Origin: Acinetobacter amyesii
GTDB lineage: Bacteria > Pseudomonadota > Gammaproteobacteria > Pseudomonadales > Moraxellaceae
Length of the DNA: 64,000 nucleotides
Assembly (NCBI RefSeq): GCF_002018365.1
Contig: NZ_MVKX01000006.1
Location: forward strand, 124,001 to 188,000
Direction: 5' to 3'
The stretch's first letter is position 1; the number at the start of each line of letters is the position of its first letter. The notes under the pieces are model-generated. The model made no database searches. It worked only from the letters and a program-made list of their open reading frames with translations, and was not told the DNA's origin. Both the position numbers and the translations under genes were made by a program. Positions 54,843-64,000 of the stretch are shown here, one piece after another.

Positions 54843-56633
54843 ATGAATACGGCAATACAAGCAGCGCTCGATCATGCAGTGCAATCCCTTCAAGCTGAAG
54901 GTGTACTCCCAACTGACTGGAACAATACTAGCAATTTGACCCGAACCAAAGACCGAAGCCACGGTGATTTTGCGTCAAACATTGCCATGATTGCCTCTAA
55001 AGCTGCAGGTATGAAGCCGCGTGATTTAGCCGAAAAAATTCTGGCGAATCTTCCAGAAGTCGCAGATATCAGCAAAGCAGAAATTGCAGGTCCTGGCTTT
55101 ATTAACTTCTTTTTAAATGCTGACCAACGTTTTGCTGTCTTAGACCAAATTCAAGCTCAGAAAGATCAGTTCGGTCGTACACAGGCCAATGCTGAAAAAC
55201 GTGTTCAAGTGGAATTCGTTTCAGCCAACCCTACATCTAGCCTACACGTTGGTCATGGTCGTGGCGCAGCTTACGGTATGACCGTTGCCAATCTTCTTGA
55301 AGCAACAGGTGCCAAAGTTGACCGTGAATACTATGTCAACGATGCTGGCCGTCAAATGGATATCTTGGCGACATCGACTTACTTGCGTTATTTAGAATTG
55401 ACCGGTCAACAACTGGTCTTCCCTAAAAATGCATACCAAGGCGACTACGTTAAAGAAATCGCACAAAGCATTATCGACAAAGATGGCGATGCTTATGTAC
55501 GCCCTGTTGCCGACATCTACAAAGATGTTCCTGAAGATGTGCAATATGCTGCTGAACTCGATAGCGAAGGCAATAAAGTCGTTGTTTCAGGCGATAAAGA
55601 AAAACACATTGATGGCCTAATTCATAATTCACAAAACCATTTGGCTGCGGGTTACCGTGTGTTCCATCAAGCTGCGCTGAAAGCCATTCTTGATGACATT
55701 AAAGATGACCTCGGTGAGTTTGGCGTGACTTTCAATCAATGGTTCAGCGAAGCAACCTTGACTGAAAAAATTGATGAAGCATTACAAATGCTCGATCAAC
55801 GTGGTTTCTTATACGAAAAAGATGGCAACATCTGGTTCAAATCAACTGAATTTGGTGATGAAAAAGACCGTGTTGTAAAACGTCGTAATGGTCAAACTAC
55901 GTACTTCGCATCTGACATTGCTTATCACTTAAATAAACTGCAACGCGGCTATACCGATATCGTGGATATCTGGGGTTCAGACCACCACGGTTATATCGCA
56001 CGTGTGAAAGCAGCGATTGATGCGCTTGGCTATGATTCTAAAAAATTGACTGTGCTATTGGTTCAATTTGTGAGCCTATGGCGTGGCGGCGAGATGGTTC
56101 AAATGTCATCTCGTTCAGGTCAATTCGTGACTTTACGCGACTTACGTAAAGAAGTGGGCAACGATGCTGCTCGTTTCTACTACGTCATGCGTAAATCAGA
56201 ACAACACATTGACTTCGACTTAGACCTTGCTGTATCTCAAAGCAAAGACAATGCGGTGTACTACATCCAATACGCACACGCACGTATCTGCCGTATGCTC
56301 GAAAAAGCGGCTGCGACAGACGTTCAATTCTCTGCTGAAGCTGCACGTCAATTTGCAGCTAAACTTGAGTTAGAAGCTGAAACTGAAGTTCTTGCTAAAC
56401 TTGCAGCTTATCCTGAAATTGTGGTTCGTGCAGCAAACAGCTATGAACCACATCAAGTGGGTAACTACTTGAAAGAATTAGCGGCGTTGTTCCATGGTTG
56501 GTACAACGAAAATAAAGTCTTGGGTGATGATGCAGAACTGACTCAAGCGCGCTTATTACTGTCTGTAAACGTACAGCAAGTTTTACGCAATGGTCTTGAA
56601 TTATTGGGTGTGAGTGCACCTGAATCAATGTAA
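54843..56633 (+). CDS. argS: Arginyl-tRNA synthetase
   Basis: Class I synthetase charging tRNA-Arg. From the ATG at 54843 it is 596 residues and begins MNTAIQAALDHAVQSLQAEG, in keeping with the family; the longer in-frame reading adds 24 unconserved residues. The HIGH motif is in SSLHVGHGRGAAYGM (about 123-137). The second-class motif is the MVQMSSRSGQFVTLRDL region, as ArgRS lacks a classical KMSKS. The C-terminal anticodon-binding helical domain ends in ELLGVSAPESM. Followed by a terminator and the SPOR-domain gene, an argS-SPOR order conserved in Pseudomonas. Confidence 0.97.
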   Translation: MNTAIQAALDHAVQSLQAEGVLPTDWNNTSNLTRTKDRSHGDFASNIAMIASKAAGMKPRDLAEKILANLPEVADISKAEIAGPGFINFFLNADQRFAVLDQIQAQKDQFGRTQANAEKRVQVEFVSANPTSSLHVGHGRGAAYGMTVANLLEATGAKVDREYYVNDAGRQMDILATSTYLRYLELTGQQLVFPKNAYQGDYVKEIAQSIIDKDGDAYVRPVADIYKDVPEDVQYAAELDSEGNKVVVSGDKEKHIDGLIHNSQNHLAAGYRVFHQAALKAILDDIKDDLGEFGVTFNQWFSEATLTEKIDEALQMLDQRGFLYEKDGNIWFKSTEFGDEKDRVVKRRNGQTTYFASDIAYHLNKLQRGYTDIVDIWGSDHHGYIARVKAAIDALGYDSKKLTVLLVQFVSLWRGGEMVQMSSRSGQFVTLRDLRKEVGNDAARFYYVMRKSEQHIDFDLDLAVSQSKDNAVYYIQYAHARICRMLEKAAATDVQFSAEAARQFAAKLELEAETEVLAKLAAYPEIVVRAANSYEPHQVGNYLKELAALFHGWYNENKVLGDDAELTQARLLLSVNVQQVLRNGLELLGVSAPESM

Positions 56634-56689
56634 GCCATTCTTAGCATACGTTAGAATCCGTCCATGTATGACCATATACATTGACGCCT

Positions 56690-56717
56690 ATACAGGCTCT
56701 TTATGAGCCTGTATTTT
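56690..56717 (+). terminator. Terminator of argS
   Basis: A TACAGGCTC / GAGCCTGTA stem with a 5-base loop is followed by TTTTC, about 57 bases after the argS stop. Confidence 0.75.
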
Positions 56718-56877
56718 CATGGATATTCAGTCTTCTTTTAATGAAAAATTGAAGATGTTGAAATTGTGAAAATTAAACATAAACAGCATGACAGTCATGT
56801 AATATATAATAATCAGAACTTGGTTTTGGGTCAGTTCCCACTAGGTTCGTAACAATTACAATTAAAGAGGTTTCCTC

Positions 56878-57477
56878 GTGTTTGGAAAAACGCAACGCGG
56901 TGTATCAGAGCGGCCGAATCAGCCTAAAAAACCATTGATTCCTGCATGGTTAGGTACACTTGTGATCATTTTAATCGTGTTGAGTTTCTTGGTGGCCTTG
57001 ATGTTATGGAAGCCATGGGAGCCGGTAAAACCGAAAGGTCAAATTACCTCTGAACACTACCAAGAAGAAACCAATAAAGATTACCGTTTTTATGATCTGT
57101 TGCCTCAGCAACAAGTCACCCCGATTCCAGATCAAGCTGTGCCTGAAACAGATACCAAAGAAACCGTGGTGATCGTTGAAGCACCTGAAACGGCTACCAC
57201 TACACCGCCTGAGCCGGGCATTGAGGCCACAGAAACGACACCAGCTGCTGCAAGCTATATTTTGCAAGTGCGTAGCTATGATGACCCTGACCAAGCTGAT
57301 GCCCGTCGTGCAGAAATTATTTTAAATGGCTTATCTGCCGATGTGATCCAAAGTAATGAAAATGGCAAAGTTTGGTATCGCGTCGTGTCTGGTCCCTATG
57401 ATTCACAAGAAGCTGCCGTGATTGCACAGCAAACTTTGCGTCATAGCAGTATCGACTCGATTGTCGTAAAACGCTAA
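56878..57477 (+). CDS. SPOR-domain division protein, FtsN-like
   Basis: A 199-residue bitopic membrane protein. The basic cytosolic N-terminus is MFGKTQRGVSERPNQPKKP. One helix at about 24-44 (LGTLVIILIVLSFLVALMLWK) is followed by a Thr/Glu/Pro-rich periplasmic linker. A C-terminal SPOR domain (about 124-199) starts SYILQVRSYDDPDQADARRAEI and would bind denuded septal glycan. The start is a GTG with AAAGAGG seven bases upstream. The layout matches FtsN but is shorter than E. coli FtsN, and the argS neighbourhood supports the FtsN role. That assignment is inference. Confidence 0.82.
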   Translation: MFGKTQRGVSERPNQPKKPLIPAWLGTLVIILIVLSFLVALMLWKPWEPVKPKGQITSEHYQEETNKDYRFYDLLPQQQVTPIPDQAVPETDTKETVVIVEAPETATTTPPEPGIEATETTPAAASYILQVRSYDDPDQADARRAEIILNGLSADVIQSNENGKVWYRVVSGPYDSQEAAVIAQQTLRHSSIDSIVVKR

Positions 57478-57488
57478 ATTTTGAACTT

Positions 57489-57516
57489 AAAAAAAGCGCC
57501 TGATGGCGCTTTTTTT
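57489..57516 (+). terminator. Terminator of the SPOR-domain gene
   Basis: An AGCGCC / GGCGCT stem with loop TGAT is followed by T7, 12 bases after the stop. Confidence 0.85.
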
Positions 57517-57621
57517 ATTCCTTCCTTTAATAAAGGGAGTTTAGAAGGGATTCTTTTTTGAATAAATCAGCTTAGCTCAAAAACCTCTCCCTACCCCTAT
57601 CCTAAAAGGAAAGGGAATTGC

Positions 57622-58473
57622 TTAAATGGTATGTCCTAAAGCTTCACCCATTACCACAGTAGAGTTGGCTTTAAAGGTCGCATCCCATTGCATTTTGTTT
57701 TCTTCAAACAATACAACCGCTGTTGAACCTAAATAGAAACGGCCCAATTCTGCACCTTTTTCTAAGAATAAATCGTGTTGATTCAGTTCCAAACGCCCTG
57801 TCGGTTTAACTTTACCTGTAGCCACGGTTTCAATACCTGCCACGATCATTGCACCCACCAGTACAACCGCCATACGACCAACTTCTGTATCAAATAAGCA
57901 GACCATGCGTTCATTACGAGCGAATAAACCCGGAATATTTTCAGCAGTGGTTTGGTTTACAGAGAATAATTCACCCGGTACATACAAGGTTTCTGTCAAT
58001 GTCCCTGCAAATGGCATATGTACACGGTGGTAGTCTTTTGGAGACAAATAAACCGTAGCAAACTGACCATTTTTAAACGGCTCAGCCAATTGTGGATCGG
58101 CAATTAGGTTTTCAACAGTGAACTTCTGCCCTTTGGCCTGAAATACATCACCATTTTCAATTTTACCCAGTTGTGAAATCGCACCATCTGCGGGTGAAAC
58201 AACACTGGATGGATCTGCATCGACTGCACGCACGCCTTCTTTTAAAGAGCGAGTGAAAAATTCATTGAATGATTTAAATTTTAGAGCATTGCTTTGCTCA
58301 GCAATCGACATGTCGATGCCATACTGCGCTTTAAATGCGGTAATCACGGCATTTTTCACCACAGGGTTTTCGCTTGCAGCCAATTTACCGACGATACGTG
58401 ATAATTTGTGCTGTGGAACAACACGCTGAGCTTGAATAAAAATTTGTTTTTTTAACTGAGATGTAAGGCTCAA
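57622..58473 (-). CDS. psd: Phosphatidylserine decarboxylase proenzyme
   Basis: Makes phosphatidylethanolamine at the inner membrane. It self-cleaves at a serine to give a pyruvoyl prosthetic group. The 283 residues contain [18 protein letters not shown], the catalytic [25 protein letters not shown] and the cleavage motif [12 protein letters not shown] with the conserved LGST near 249-252. Length fits the E. coli type (322 with a longer tail). The ATG overlaps the stop of the rhodanese gene by four bases (ATGA), so they are coupled. Confidence 0.96.
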   Translation of the reverse strand: MSLTSQLKKQIFIQAQRVVPQHKLSRIVGKLAASENPVVKNAVITAFKAQYGIDMSIAEQSNALKFKSFNEFFTRSLKEGVRAVDADPSSVVSPADGAISQLGKIENGDVFQAKGQKFTVENLIADPQLAEPFKNGQFATVYLSPKDYHRVHMPFAGTLTETLYVPGELFSVNQTTAENIPGLFARNERMVCLFDTEVGRMAVVLVGAMIVAGIETVATGKVKPTGRLELNQHDLFLEKGAELGRFYLGSTAVVLFEENKMQWDATFKANSTVVMGEALGHTI

Positions 58474-59318
58474 GACGGCAACTCTCCGGTGATCACAGGA
58501 CTATCGAGTCGGTTGCCCCACTCGCTCCACGCACCATCATAAGCTTGAATATTCCAACCGAGTAAACGTCCCAGTATATAAGCTAGGCCCGACCGATGAT
58601 GGGACTGACAATACACCACCACAGGTTCGTTTAAATTGAATCCCAATTGTTCTAAGCGTTGTTGTGTGCGTTCTAAAGGATGCAATTTTAAATGATTTTC
58701 TCGGTTAAGGGCAGTACTCCATTCAAAATGAAGTGCCCCCGGAATGTGACCGCCGCGTCGCGCTGCTAAACGTAAGCCTGTATATTCATCTTCGGTACGG
58801 CAGTCCCACACTTGGATCTGCTCCTGCTGCACACGAGCCAATAGCTCTTCATAGTCGGTTTGATACTGAGCACGCGCCTCTGCACTGACTTCAACCAATG
58901 GGCTCACGGGTTCAAATTGCTCAATTTCAGACGAGGTCGGTAAGCCTGCCCCAAGCCAAGCATGGATGCCGCCATTGAGTAGACTGGTATGTTCAAAACC
59001 GAGGCAATGTAAGTTCCAAATCAGTCGGCCAGCCCATGCCCCACCTTCATCGTCATACACCACCACATGATGTTCTGGACTGATATTCAGATAGCGAATG
59101 AGCTGTTCTAAGCCAGCTTGGTCAGGTAATAGTCCCATCGCTTGTTCTTCTTGGCGCACCAACAATTTTGGCTGGACATGCAGTGCATGTGGAATATGCA
59201 ACTGGTCATAAACCGAACGACGACTCAAATCGACGATCCGTAGTTTTTCATTGCCCAGATGTGGAACCAATTCTTCCGCTTCAATCAGCAGACCAAAATT
59301 CAGTGTAGATGCTGTCAT
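58470..59318 (-). CDS. Tandem-rhodanese sulfurtransferase
   Basis: A 282-residue two-domain rhodanese. The inactive first domain (about 10-125) has [23 protein letters not shown]. The second (about 145-280) has the catalytic cysteine in [16 protein letters not shown]. The active-site loop CQSHHRSG differs from the CGSGVTA of SseA, so the substrate is uncertain. [12 protein letters not shown] and [12 protein letters not shown] are also present. The start at 59318 ([11 protein letters not shown]) is chosen over a longer N-terminus. It overlaps psd by four bases. Confidence 0.85.
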   Translation of the reverse strand: MTASTLNFGLLIEAEELVPHLGNEKLRIVDLSRRSVYDQLHIPHALHVQPKLLVRQEEQAMGLLPDQAGLEQLIRYLNISPEHHVVVYDDEGGAWAGRLIWNLHCLGFEHTSLLNGGIHAWLGAGLPTSSEIEQFEPVSPLVEVSAEARAQYQTDYEELLARVQQEQIQVWDCRTEDEYTGLRLAARRGGHIPGALHFEWSTALNRENHLKLHPLERTQQRLEQLGFNLNEPVVVYCQSHHRSGLAYILGRLLGWNIQAYDGAWSEWGNRLDSPVITGELPS

Positions 59319-59421
59319 CGTTGTTCGTGTTGTATTTTGTGCGATTAAATTCGATCTTAGCATAAGTCATTTTCACTATTATTCTGAATTTTTGCATTCC
59401 TTTAGCAATATTTTAGATAAT

Positions 59422-59446
59422 AAAAAACCGGATCTCAGATCCGGTT
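59422..59446 (-). terminator. Terminator of pncB
   Basis: A 9-base stem AACCGGATC / GATCCGGTT with a 3-base loop is followed on the minus strand by T6. It lies 24 bases past the pncB stop. Confidence 0.85.
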
Positions 59447-59470
59447 GTTGATACATCGCGACATTCGCAA

Positions 59471-60679
59471 TTATTTGGCATCTTCTGGGATGTCAAACAC
59501 CTGACGTAGATACGCCAAGAAAGTATCGTTATCCGTCATGGTTTTACCCGGACTATCTGAGATTTTTGCCACGGATTGACCATTACATTCCACCAGTTTC
59601 AGTACGATATTCAGCGCAGTTTGCCCCATATCATTGGTCAAGTTGGTACCAATACCAAAGCTGACTTGGAAACGGTCTTTGAAGTAATTATGCAGATCCC
59701 AGGCTTTTTCGATATTTAGACCATCACTAAAGGTCAGCATTTTACTTTTGCTATCGACTTTAAGCTTTTTGTAATGTGCATAGGCTTTATCGCCCCATTC
59801 ATACGGGTCGCCACTGTCATGACGTAAACCGTCGAATAATTTAGCAAAGTACAAATCGAAGTCACGTAAGAACGCATCCATACCAACCACGTCAGTCAAA
59901 GCTATCCCAAGGTCACCACGGTATTCTTGAACCCAAGTTTCCAGTGCCGCTTTTTGAAAGTCACGTAATCGAACATCGAGCGCTTGGAACGCCTGCAAGA
60001 ATTCATGTGCCATAGTACCGATCGGAATAATATTCAAATCTTTGGCAATCAGGACATTACTTGTGCCACGGAAAATATTTGGAACGGCTTGATAAAATTC
60101 AGCAATCACATGTTTTTGCCATTCGTAGCTATAACGACGGCGTGTCCCAAAATCAGAGACTAAGAATGGTGGATCTTTTGGATTTTGTGCCGCTTCGTAT
60201 TGTTTTAACAGCGCAATTTTATGTTGAAGACGACGCTCACCTTCAACCAATATCTCTGGGGTACGAATACGTTGGAAATACAGTTCATTGACGATCGCCA
60301 AGACAAAGATTTCAAACATCATCGCTTGAACCATTGGGCCTTCTACCCAAATATCTAAACGACCTTCTTCATCAATGCCGGCTTTAATAAAACGACGTTT
60401 GAGCTGGAATAATTCAAGATAATCAACAAAATCGCTTTTAATAAAACGTAAACTGCGTAAATACTGCAATTCATCTTCTTTAAACTTCAACTGACACAGC
60501 ATGTCGAGTTGCGTGTTTAAATCATCCAAAATTTCGACCAGTGGATAGGCTGTATCATCCAAGTTACGGCAGCGAAAGTGATACACACTATGGGTTTGCG
60601 GAAATTTGTGTAACACCACCTGAAGCATGGTGAATTTATACAGATCTGTGTCTAATAAGGATTGGATGATTGGAGACAT
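59471..60679 (-). CDS. pncB: Nicotinate phosphoribosyltransferase
   Basis: Salvages nicotinate into NAD. The 402 residues fit Pnc[21 protein letters not shown] at the start (nicotinate binding). It also has the activating histidine in [16 protein letters not shown] (near 220), [16 protein letters not shown] and [36 protein letters not shown] for PRPP contacts. Full length, single gene, own terminator. Confidence 0.97.
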   Translation of the reverse strand: MSPIIQSLLDTDLYKFTMLQVVLHKFPQTHSVYHFRCRNLDDTAYPLVEILDDLNTQLDMLCQLKFKEDELQYLRSLRFIKSDFVDYLELFQLKRRFIKAGIDEEGRLDIWVEGPMVQAMMFEIFVLAIVNELYFQRIRTPEILVEGERRLQHKIALLKQYEAAQNPKDPPFLVSDFGTRRRYSYEWQKHVIAEFYQAVPNIFRGTSNVLIAKDLNIIPIGTMAHEFLQAFQALDVRLRDFQKAALETWVQEYRGDLGIALTDVVGMDAFLRDFDLYFAKLFDGLRHDSGDPYEWGDKAYAHYKKLKVDSKSKMLTFSDGLNIEKAWDLHNYFKDRFQVSFGIGTNLTNDMGQTALNIVLKLVECNGQSVAKISDSPGKTMTDNDTFLAYLRQVFDIPEDAK

Positions 60680-60825
60680 AAAGACTTTCAGTTTTTATCA
60701 ACTCTTTGCATTAAAGCATACTTTATTGATAAAAAGCCGATTGATTTAGTGGAATAACTTATAAATCACCACGATTCATCGACTTTTTTCAATTTTTTTG
60801 CTAAAGCTGAGCGCGATCAAGCTCA

Positions 60826-61326
60826 CTATTTTTTGAGCAACTGTCGATATTTTTCTTCTTGACCAAATTCACGTGCAAACTGCTCTGCAGTCTTTTGCCC
60901 CGTTTTTTTGGCATTGGCATCACAGTCCACTTGGCGTAATTGCTTTGCAATCGCCCATTCCAATTTAAACATGGCACCCATCAATGCAGTATTGCCTTTA
61001 TTGTCCCGTGCGCAGCGGTCTGCACCATGTTCCAGCAAACGAGTCACAATATTTTGATGACCATAATAGGTCGCCATCATTAGTGGTGTAAAACCCGAGG
61101 CATTGCGTACATCGACTGGAAAACCATGCTTGAGAAACTCATTGATGACTTCTTCATTGCCGGTTTTGGCTGCGGCAAAGAAGATCGCAATCAATTCCTG
61201 TTGTGAGGTCATCTGATCGCTTGCAGACGCTTTAGCGGGGGAGATATCTTCCGCGATTGCCACGTTTGCGAATGCGGAACCAAACGCAAGAAGACTGGCT
61301 AAAGTCAAATGCTGCATAACTTTCAT
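60826..61326 (-). CDS. ankB: Exported ankyrin-repeat protein, AnkB-like
   Basis: A 166-residue protein with signal peptide MKVMQHLTLASLLAFGSAFANVAIA. Three to four ankyrin repeats follow: LIAIFFAAAKTGNEEVINEFLKHGFPVDVRN, then SGFTPLMMATYYGHQNIVTRLLEHGADRCARD, then KGNTALMGAMF. The start at 61326 places the signal correctly; an upstream in-frame ATG adds four residues. It is next downstream of an exported catalase, as in the katB-ankB operon of Pseudomonas aeruginosa, where AnkB is needed for full periplasmic catalase activity. That function is carried over by analogy. Confidence 0.82.
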   Translation of the reverse strand: MKVMQHLTLASLLAFGSAFANVAIAEDISPAKASASDQMTSQQELIAIFFAAAKTGNEEVINEFLKHGFPVDVRNASGFTPLMMATYYGHQNIVTRLLEHGADRCARDNKGNTALMGAMFKLEWAIAKQLRQVDCDANAKKTGQKTAEQFAREFGQEEKYRQLLKK

Positions 61327-61508
61327 GATGAACTCCAACAGAAATCGAATGTAGAATTGAATTGGAAATAATTCATTTCATTAAAAATAAATATTTAAGG
61401 AGTGCCTATGAAACTCCCCCTAGGGTGCAGGAAAGGTATGGAGCTTCATAGGACTTTTTTGAGGTAACGTTCTAGACCCTAGTTACCAATCCTTCAGACT
61501 GATCGAAA

Positions 61509-63026
61509 TTAGTCTTTCAGTTGTGCTGCTTTGGCTTTTACAGTTGCAAGGTTACCGTTTACTGCTTTGGTCATACGCATACCGTAATCTGCATCTGCTT
61601 TGTAGAAGTAAGACAACATGATGTGCTTGGTCTCAGAATCTTTTACGTTGCCAAGATCCGCAGCCAAATTCATGATTAAATCGTCTTTTTCTTTAGCAGT
61701 GTATGAACGGTAAAGCTCACCCGCTTGCTTGAAGTTTTGCTCTTTGGTACCGATCTGTTGAACTGTGCCTGTCAGCGGTGTTTGAACTGCACGTGCTTTC
61801 TCAGTTGCAGCTTTAGGCTCTTTACGGCTTGGCTCGTAGTTCACGTCAGAATCACGCTCGCTAACATTCATGTAGCCATCTTGGTTGTTGTTGTTAACAG
61901 CAACAAGCGGACGGTTTACTGGAATTTGCTGGTGGTTCGCGCCTAAACGGTACATTTGAGTATCTGAGTAAGAGAAGATACGACCTTGTAATAGACGGTC
62001 TTCTGAAGGCTCGATACCTGGAACTAAGTTACCTGGAGCCAATGCCACTTGTTCAGTTTCATTGAAGAAGTTTTTCGGCATACGGTTCAGCGTTAAAGTC
62101 CCCACTTTGGTTTCTTTCACTAGATCTGTAGGCCAGATTTTTGTTGGATCAAGCGGGTCAAAATCAAAGCTGTTTAAATCTTTAGGATCTAACACTTGGA
62201 TATAAAGATCCCATTTCGGGAATTTACCAGCGTTGATGTTGTTATAAAGATCGTTAGTCAAGTGGTTGAAATCTTTACCTTGTTGCTCAGCAGCTTCTTT
62301 AACGTTCAGACCTTTCACGCCTTGTTTAGAGCGGAAGTTGAATTTAACGTATTTGTATTCGCCTTTGTCGTTATAAAGCTTATACGCATGTACACCAAAG
62401 CCGTCTTGTTCGCGGTAGCTGGTAGGCACACCTTGGTTACCATACACATAAGTCAACATGTTGGTTGCCCATGGCTGGCTAGACAAGAAGTCAAATACGC
62501 GGTTTGCGTCTTGAACGTTGTTGATTGGGCTAGGCTTCATCGCATGGATGAAGTCTGGGAATTTGATCGCATCACGGATGAAGAATACTGGAGTTTGGTT
62601 ACCCACTAAGTCCCAGTTGCCTTCTTGTGTATAGAACTTGATCGCAAAACCGTGCGGGTCACGTAAAGTTTCTGGAGAACCTTTACCGTGAATTACAGTC
62701 GAGAAACGTAAGAAAACTGGAGTCTTGGTACCTGCTTTGAACAATGAAGCAATGGTTAGATCAGATAAATCTTTAGTTGCAACGAATTCACCATAAGCAC
62801 CTGTACCACGGGCATGTACCACACGCTCAGGAATACGCTCACGACCAAAACGTTGTAATTTTTGAACCAATTGTACGTCTTGAAGTAGAACTGAACCATT
62901 AGGACCCGCAGTAATCGAGTTTTGGTTATCGCCTACTGGTGCACCATTGTCTTTGGTTAATGGCGCTGCTTGAGTCGCCGCTGTTGCTGTTGCTAACATC
63001 GCAACCAATAAAGAACGCTTAAACAT
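61509..63026 (-). CDS. katB: Exported monofunctional haem catalase, KatB-like
   Basis: Breaks down hydrogen peroxide. The 505 residues start with signal peptide MFKRSLLVAMLATATAATQA. Catalytic His71 lies in RVVHARGTGAYGEF. Asn is in LVGNQTPVFFIRD. The haem-ligand Tyr is in FSYSDTQMYRLGANH with the preceding Arg. It is the small-subunit clade length. An exported catalase with an exported ankyrin partner downstream (about 180-base gap) matches KatB-AnkB. No OxyR gene is adjacent; the 230-base upstream region may carry an OxyR site that I could not identify. Confidence 0.95.
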   Translation of the reverse strand: MFKRSLLVAMLATATAATQAAPLTKDNGAPVGDNQNSITAGPNGSVLLQDVQLVQKLQRFGRERIPERVVHARGTGAYGEFVATKDLSDLTIASLFKAGTKTPVFLRFSTVIHGKGSPETLRDPHGFAIKFYTQEGNWDLVGNQTPVFFIRDAIKFPDFIHAMKPSPINNVQDANRVFDFLSSQPWATNMLTYVYGNQGVPTSYREQDGFGVHAYKLYNDKGEYKYVKFNFRSKQGVKGLNVKEAAEQQGKDFNHLTNDLYNNINAGKFPKWDLYIQVLDPKDLNSFDFDPLDPTKIWPTDLVKETKVGTLTLNRMPKNFFNETEQVALAPGNLVPGIEPSEDRLLQGRIFSYSDTQMYRLGANHQQIPVNRPLVAVNNNNQDGYMNVSERDSDVNYEPSRKEPKAATEKARAVQTPLTGTVQQIGTKEQNFKQAGELYRSYTAKEKDDLIMNLAADLGNVKDSETKHIMLSYFYKADADYGMRMTKAVNGNLATVKAKAAQLKD

Positions 63027-63255
63027 CGTCTTAATCTCTCTGTTAAATACCTTTCCTGCCCCGCAAAGATACTGGCATTCAATAAATAGATAAAACAGAT
63101 TATTTTTATAAATTCAATCGTATTATTAGATTTATAAAAAATATACAGTTCATTTTCAAATATTTGAGCACAAAATTTCCTACACATCGCCTCGAAAGAA
63201 TGCTGTCTTTGCTACAATTCCTGCCCTATGTTCAATTTTCTACTCGGAAGAAGTT

Positions 63256-63696
63256 ATGCGGGCCTTGTTACAACGTGTTTTAGAAGCCAAAGTGGTGGTC
63301 GATGGTGAGATCACGGGTGAAATTAATCACGGTATTTTGGTGTTTTTAGGACTTGGCAAAGCTGACGATTTAGAAAAAGGCAAAAAGCTGATCGATAAGA
63401 TCTTGAAATACCGCTTTTTTGATGATGAACAAGGCAAGATGGGCTGGAATGTCAGTCAAGCCGGCGGCGGTATCCTCTTGGTGTCTCAATTTACCCTGAT
63501 GGCGCAAACGCAAAAAGGCCTGCGCCCCGATTTTGGCCCTGCCATGCCGCCAAGCGATGCCAAAGCACTGTATGAACAGTTGGTCGATTACACCACGAGC
63601 CAATATGACCATGTACAAACAGGCATCTTTGCTGCCGACATGAAAGTGCATTTGGTCAATGACGGTCCAGTGACCTTTAATTTAGAAGTTGAATAA
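63256..63696 (+). CDS. dtd: D-aminoacyl-tRNA deacylase
   Basis: Removes D-amino acids mischarged on tRNA (also glycine on tRNA-Ala). The 146-residue length and start MRALLQRVLEAKVVVDGEITGEI are typical. Signature motifs are SQFTLMAQTQKGLRPDF (about 78-94) and the C-terminal NDGPVTFNLE, equivalent to the NxPVT cis-Pro motif. Shine-Dalgarno GGAAG lies about ten bases before the ATG. Monocistronic with its own terminator. Confidence 0.97.
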   Translation: MRALLQRVLEAKVVVDGEITGEINHGILVFLGLGKADDLEKGKKLIDKILKYRFFDDEQGKMGWNVSQAGGGILLVSQFTLMAQTQKGLRPDFGPAMPPSDAKALYEQLVDYTTSQYDHVQTGIFAADMKVHLVNDGPVTFNLEVE

Positions 63697-63708
63697 CCAC
63701 TGAAGCAT

Positions 63709-63740
63709 TAAAAAAAGCCCTCAAAAGAGGGCTTTTTTTT
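63709..63740. terminator. Terminator between dtd and the SCP2 gene
   Basis: GCCCTC / GAGGGC stem with loop AAAA, flanked by A and T8 runs, lies between convergent genes. Confidence 0.85.
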
Positions 63741-63780
63741 AAATCCTCCCCGCTAAAGGAGGGAAAGCAAGGCGTAAATC

Positions 63781-64000
63781 TTACTTACCTGTTTTTTCTT
63801 TAATAAACGCACGTGCGATTTTAATTTTTTCTTTAACAGGTTTTGGAAGTTTAGGTGGAATTAATTTCGCCACTTGGTTAAACCACACCAATAGACCAAA
63901 ATCACCTTCCATTTTAATACTGCCATTTTGCATACCGGTCATAAATGCTGTTGGGTCACCTTTCATCAAGGTTTTTACGCCCTGTTCGCTGTCCGCAAAT
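63781..64000 (-). CDS. SCP2 sterol-binding-domain protein, C-terminal part
   Basis: Only the last 73 codons are in the window; the gene continues to the right. The visible stretch has GVKTLMKGDPTAFMTGMQNGSIKMEGDFGLLVWFNQV, the end of an SCP2/lipid-transfer domain (GDPTAF...G.I...GD). It ends in a Lys-rich tail (KPVKEKIKIARAFIKEKTGK). Such proteins are thought to bind lipids or acyl chains. No more can be said from the part seen. Confidence 0.75.
   Translation of the reverse strand, partial: FADSEQGVKTLMKGDPTAFMTGMQNGSIKMEGDFGLLVWFNQVAKLIPPKLPKPVKEKIKIARAFIKEKTGK

Overview
The window looks like a chromosomal segment of an Acinetobacter (Moraxellaceae) species. This rests on protein character, the AT-leaning codon use, and gene order. 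Examples of the order are divergent pyrE-crc, an aceE-aceF pair without pdhR or lpd, a compact murG-murC-ddl-ftsQ-ftsA-ftsZ cluster followed by lpxC, and dciA next to lpxC and an M23 peptidase. I see no tRNA, rRNA, transposase, integrase or CRISPR array.

Layout. 1-5.3 kb: 5' part of glmM, guaB, a YkgJ-type cysteine-cluster protein, a stand-alone diiron metallo-beta-lactamase-fold protein, a GDT1-type Mn2+ exporter behind a yybP-ykoY riboswitch, and a DUF115-like protein. 5.3-20 kb: pyruvate dehydrogenase E2 and E1, an M23 peptidase, dciA, and the lpxC/division/peptidoglycan cluster. 20-22.5 kb: gshB, a PAS-GGDEF protein and a DUF3565 protein. 22.5-25 kb: an AT-rich accessory island encoding two DarT-family ADP-ribosyltransferases in tandem with one DarG antitoxin. 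25-27.8 kb: pyrE, crc, a previously unlabelled RNA locus that looks like a CsrA/RsmA-sponge sRNA, and a YffB/ArsC-family protein. 27.8-38.2 kb: mixed metabolic and envelope genes, namely DUF2147, an HSL-type esterase, azoreductase, a membrane GGDEF protein, GST, DsbD, an outer-membrane protein with an ankyrin protein, an HPF-type ribosome factor, a Tsx-like channel, a GNAT and DUF1877. 38.4-44.2 kb: a full urea ABC transporter operon (urtABCDE) with no urease in the window. 44.4-64 kb: parE, two hydrolases, dsbB, gshA, DUF924, lipoproteins, DUF445, argS with a SPOR protein, psd with a rhodanese, pncB, a katB-ankB-like pair, dtd, and the 3' part of an SCP2 protein gene.

How the genes work together. 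The 11.6-19.7 kb block is one minus-strand run for peptidoglycan precursor synthesis and Z-ring assembly, ending at a perfect terminator after ftsZ. The urt genes form a tightly packed operon with a sigma54-like element upstream. The darT-darT-darG genes overlap or nearly touch, so toxins and antitoxin are probably translated together. The exported catalase and its exported ankyrin partner suggest periplasmic peroxide defence.

The two observations most worth follow-up are the darT-darT-darG arrangement (22570-24901) and the GGA-rich structured RNA with its own terminator at about 26822-26968. Gene starts were adjusted by hand where a Shine-Dalgarno sequence, signal peptide or family N-terminus decided the issue. 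All functional names come from recognising motifs by eye, without database searches.
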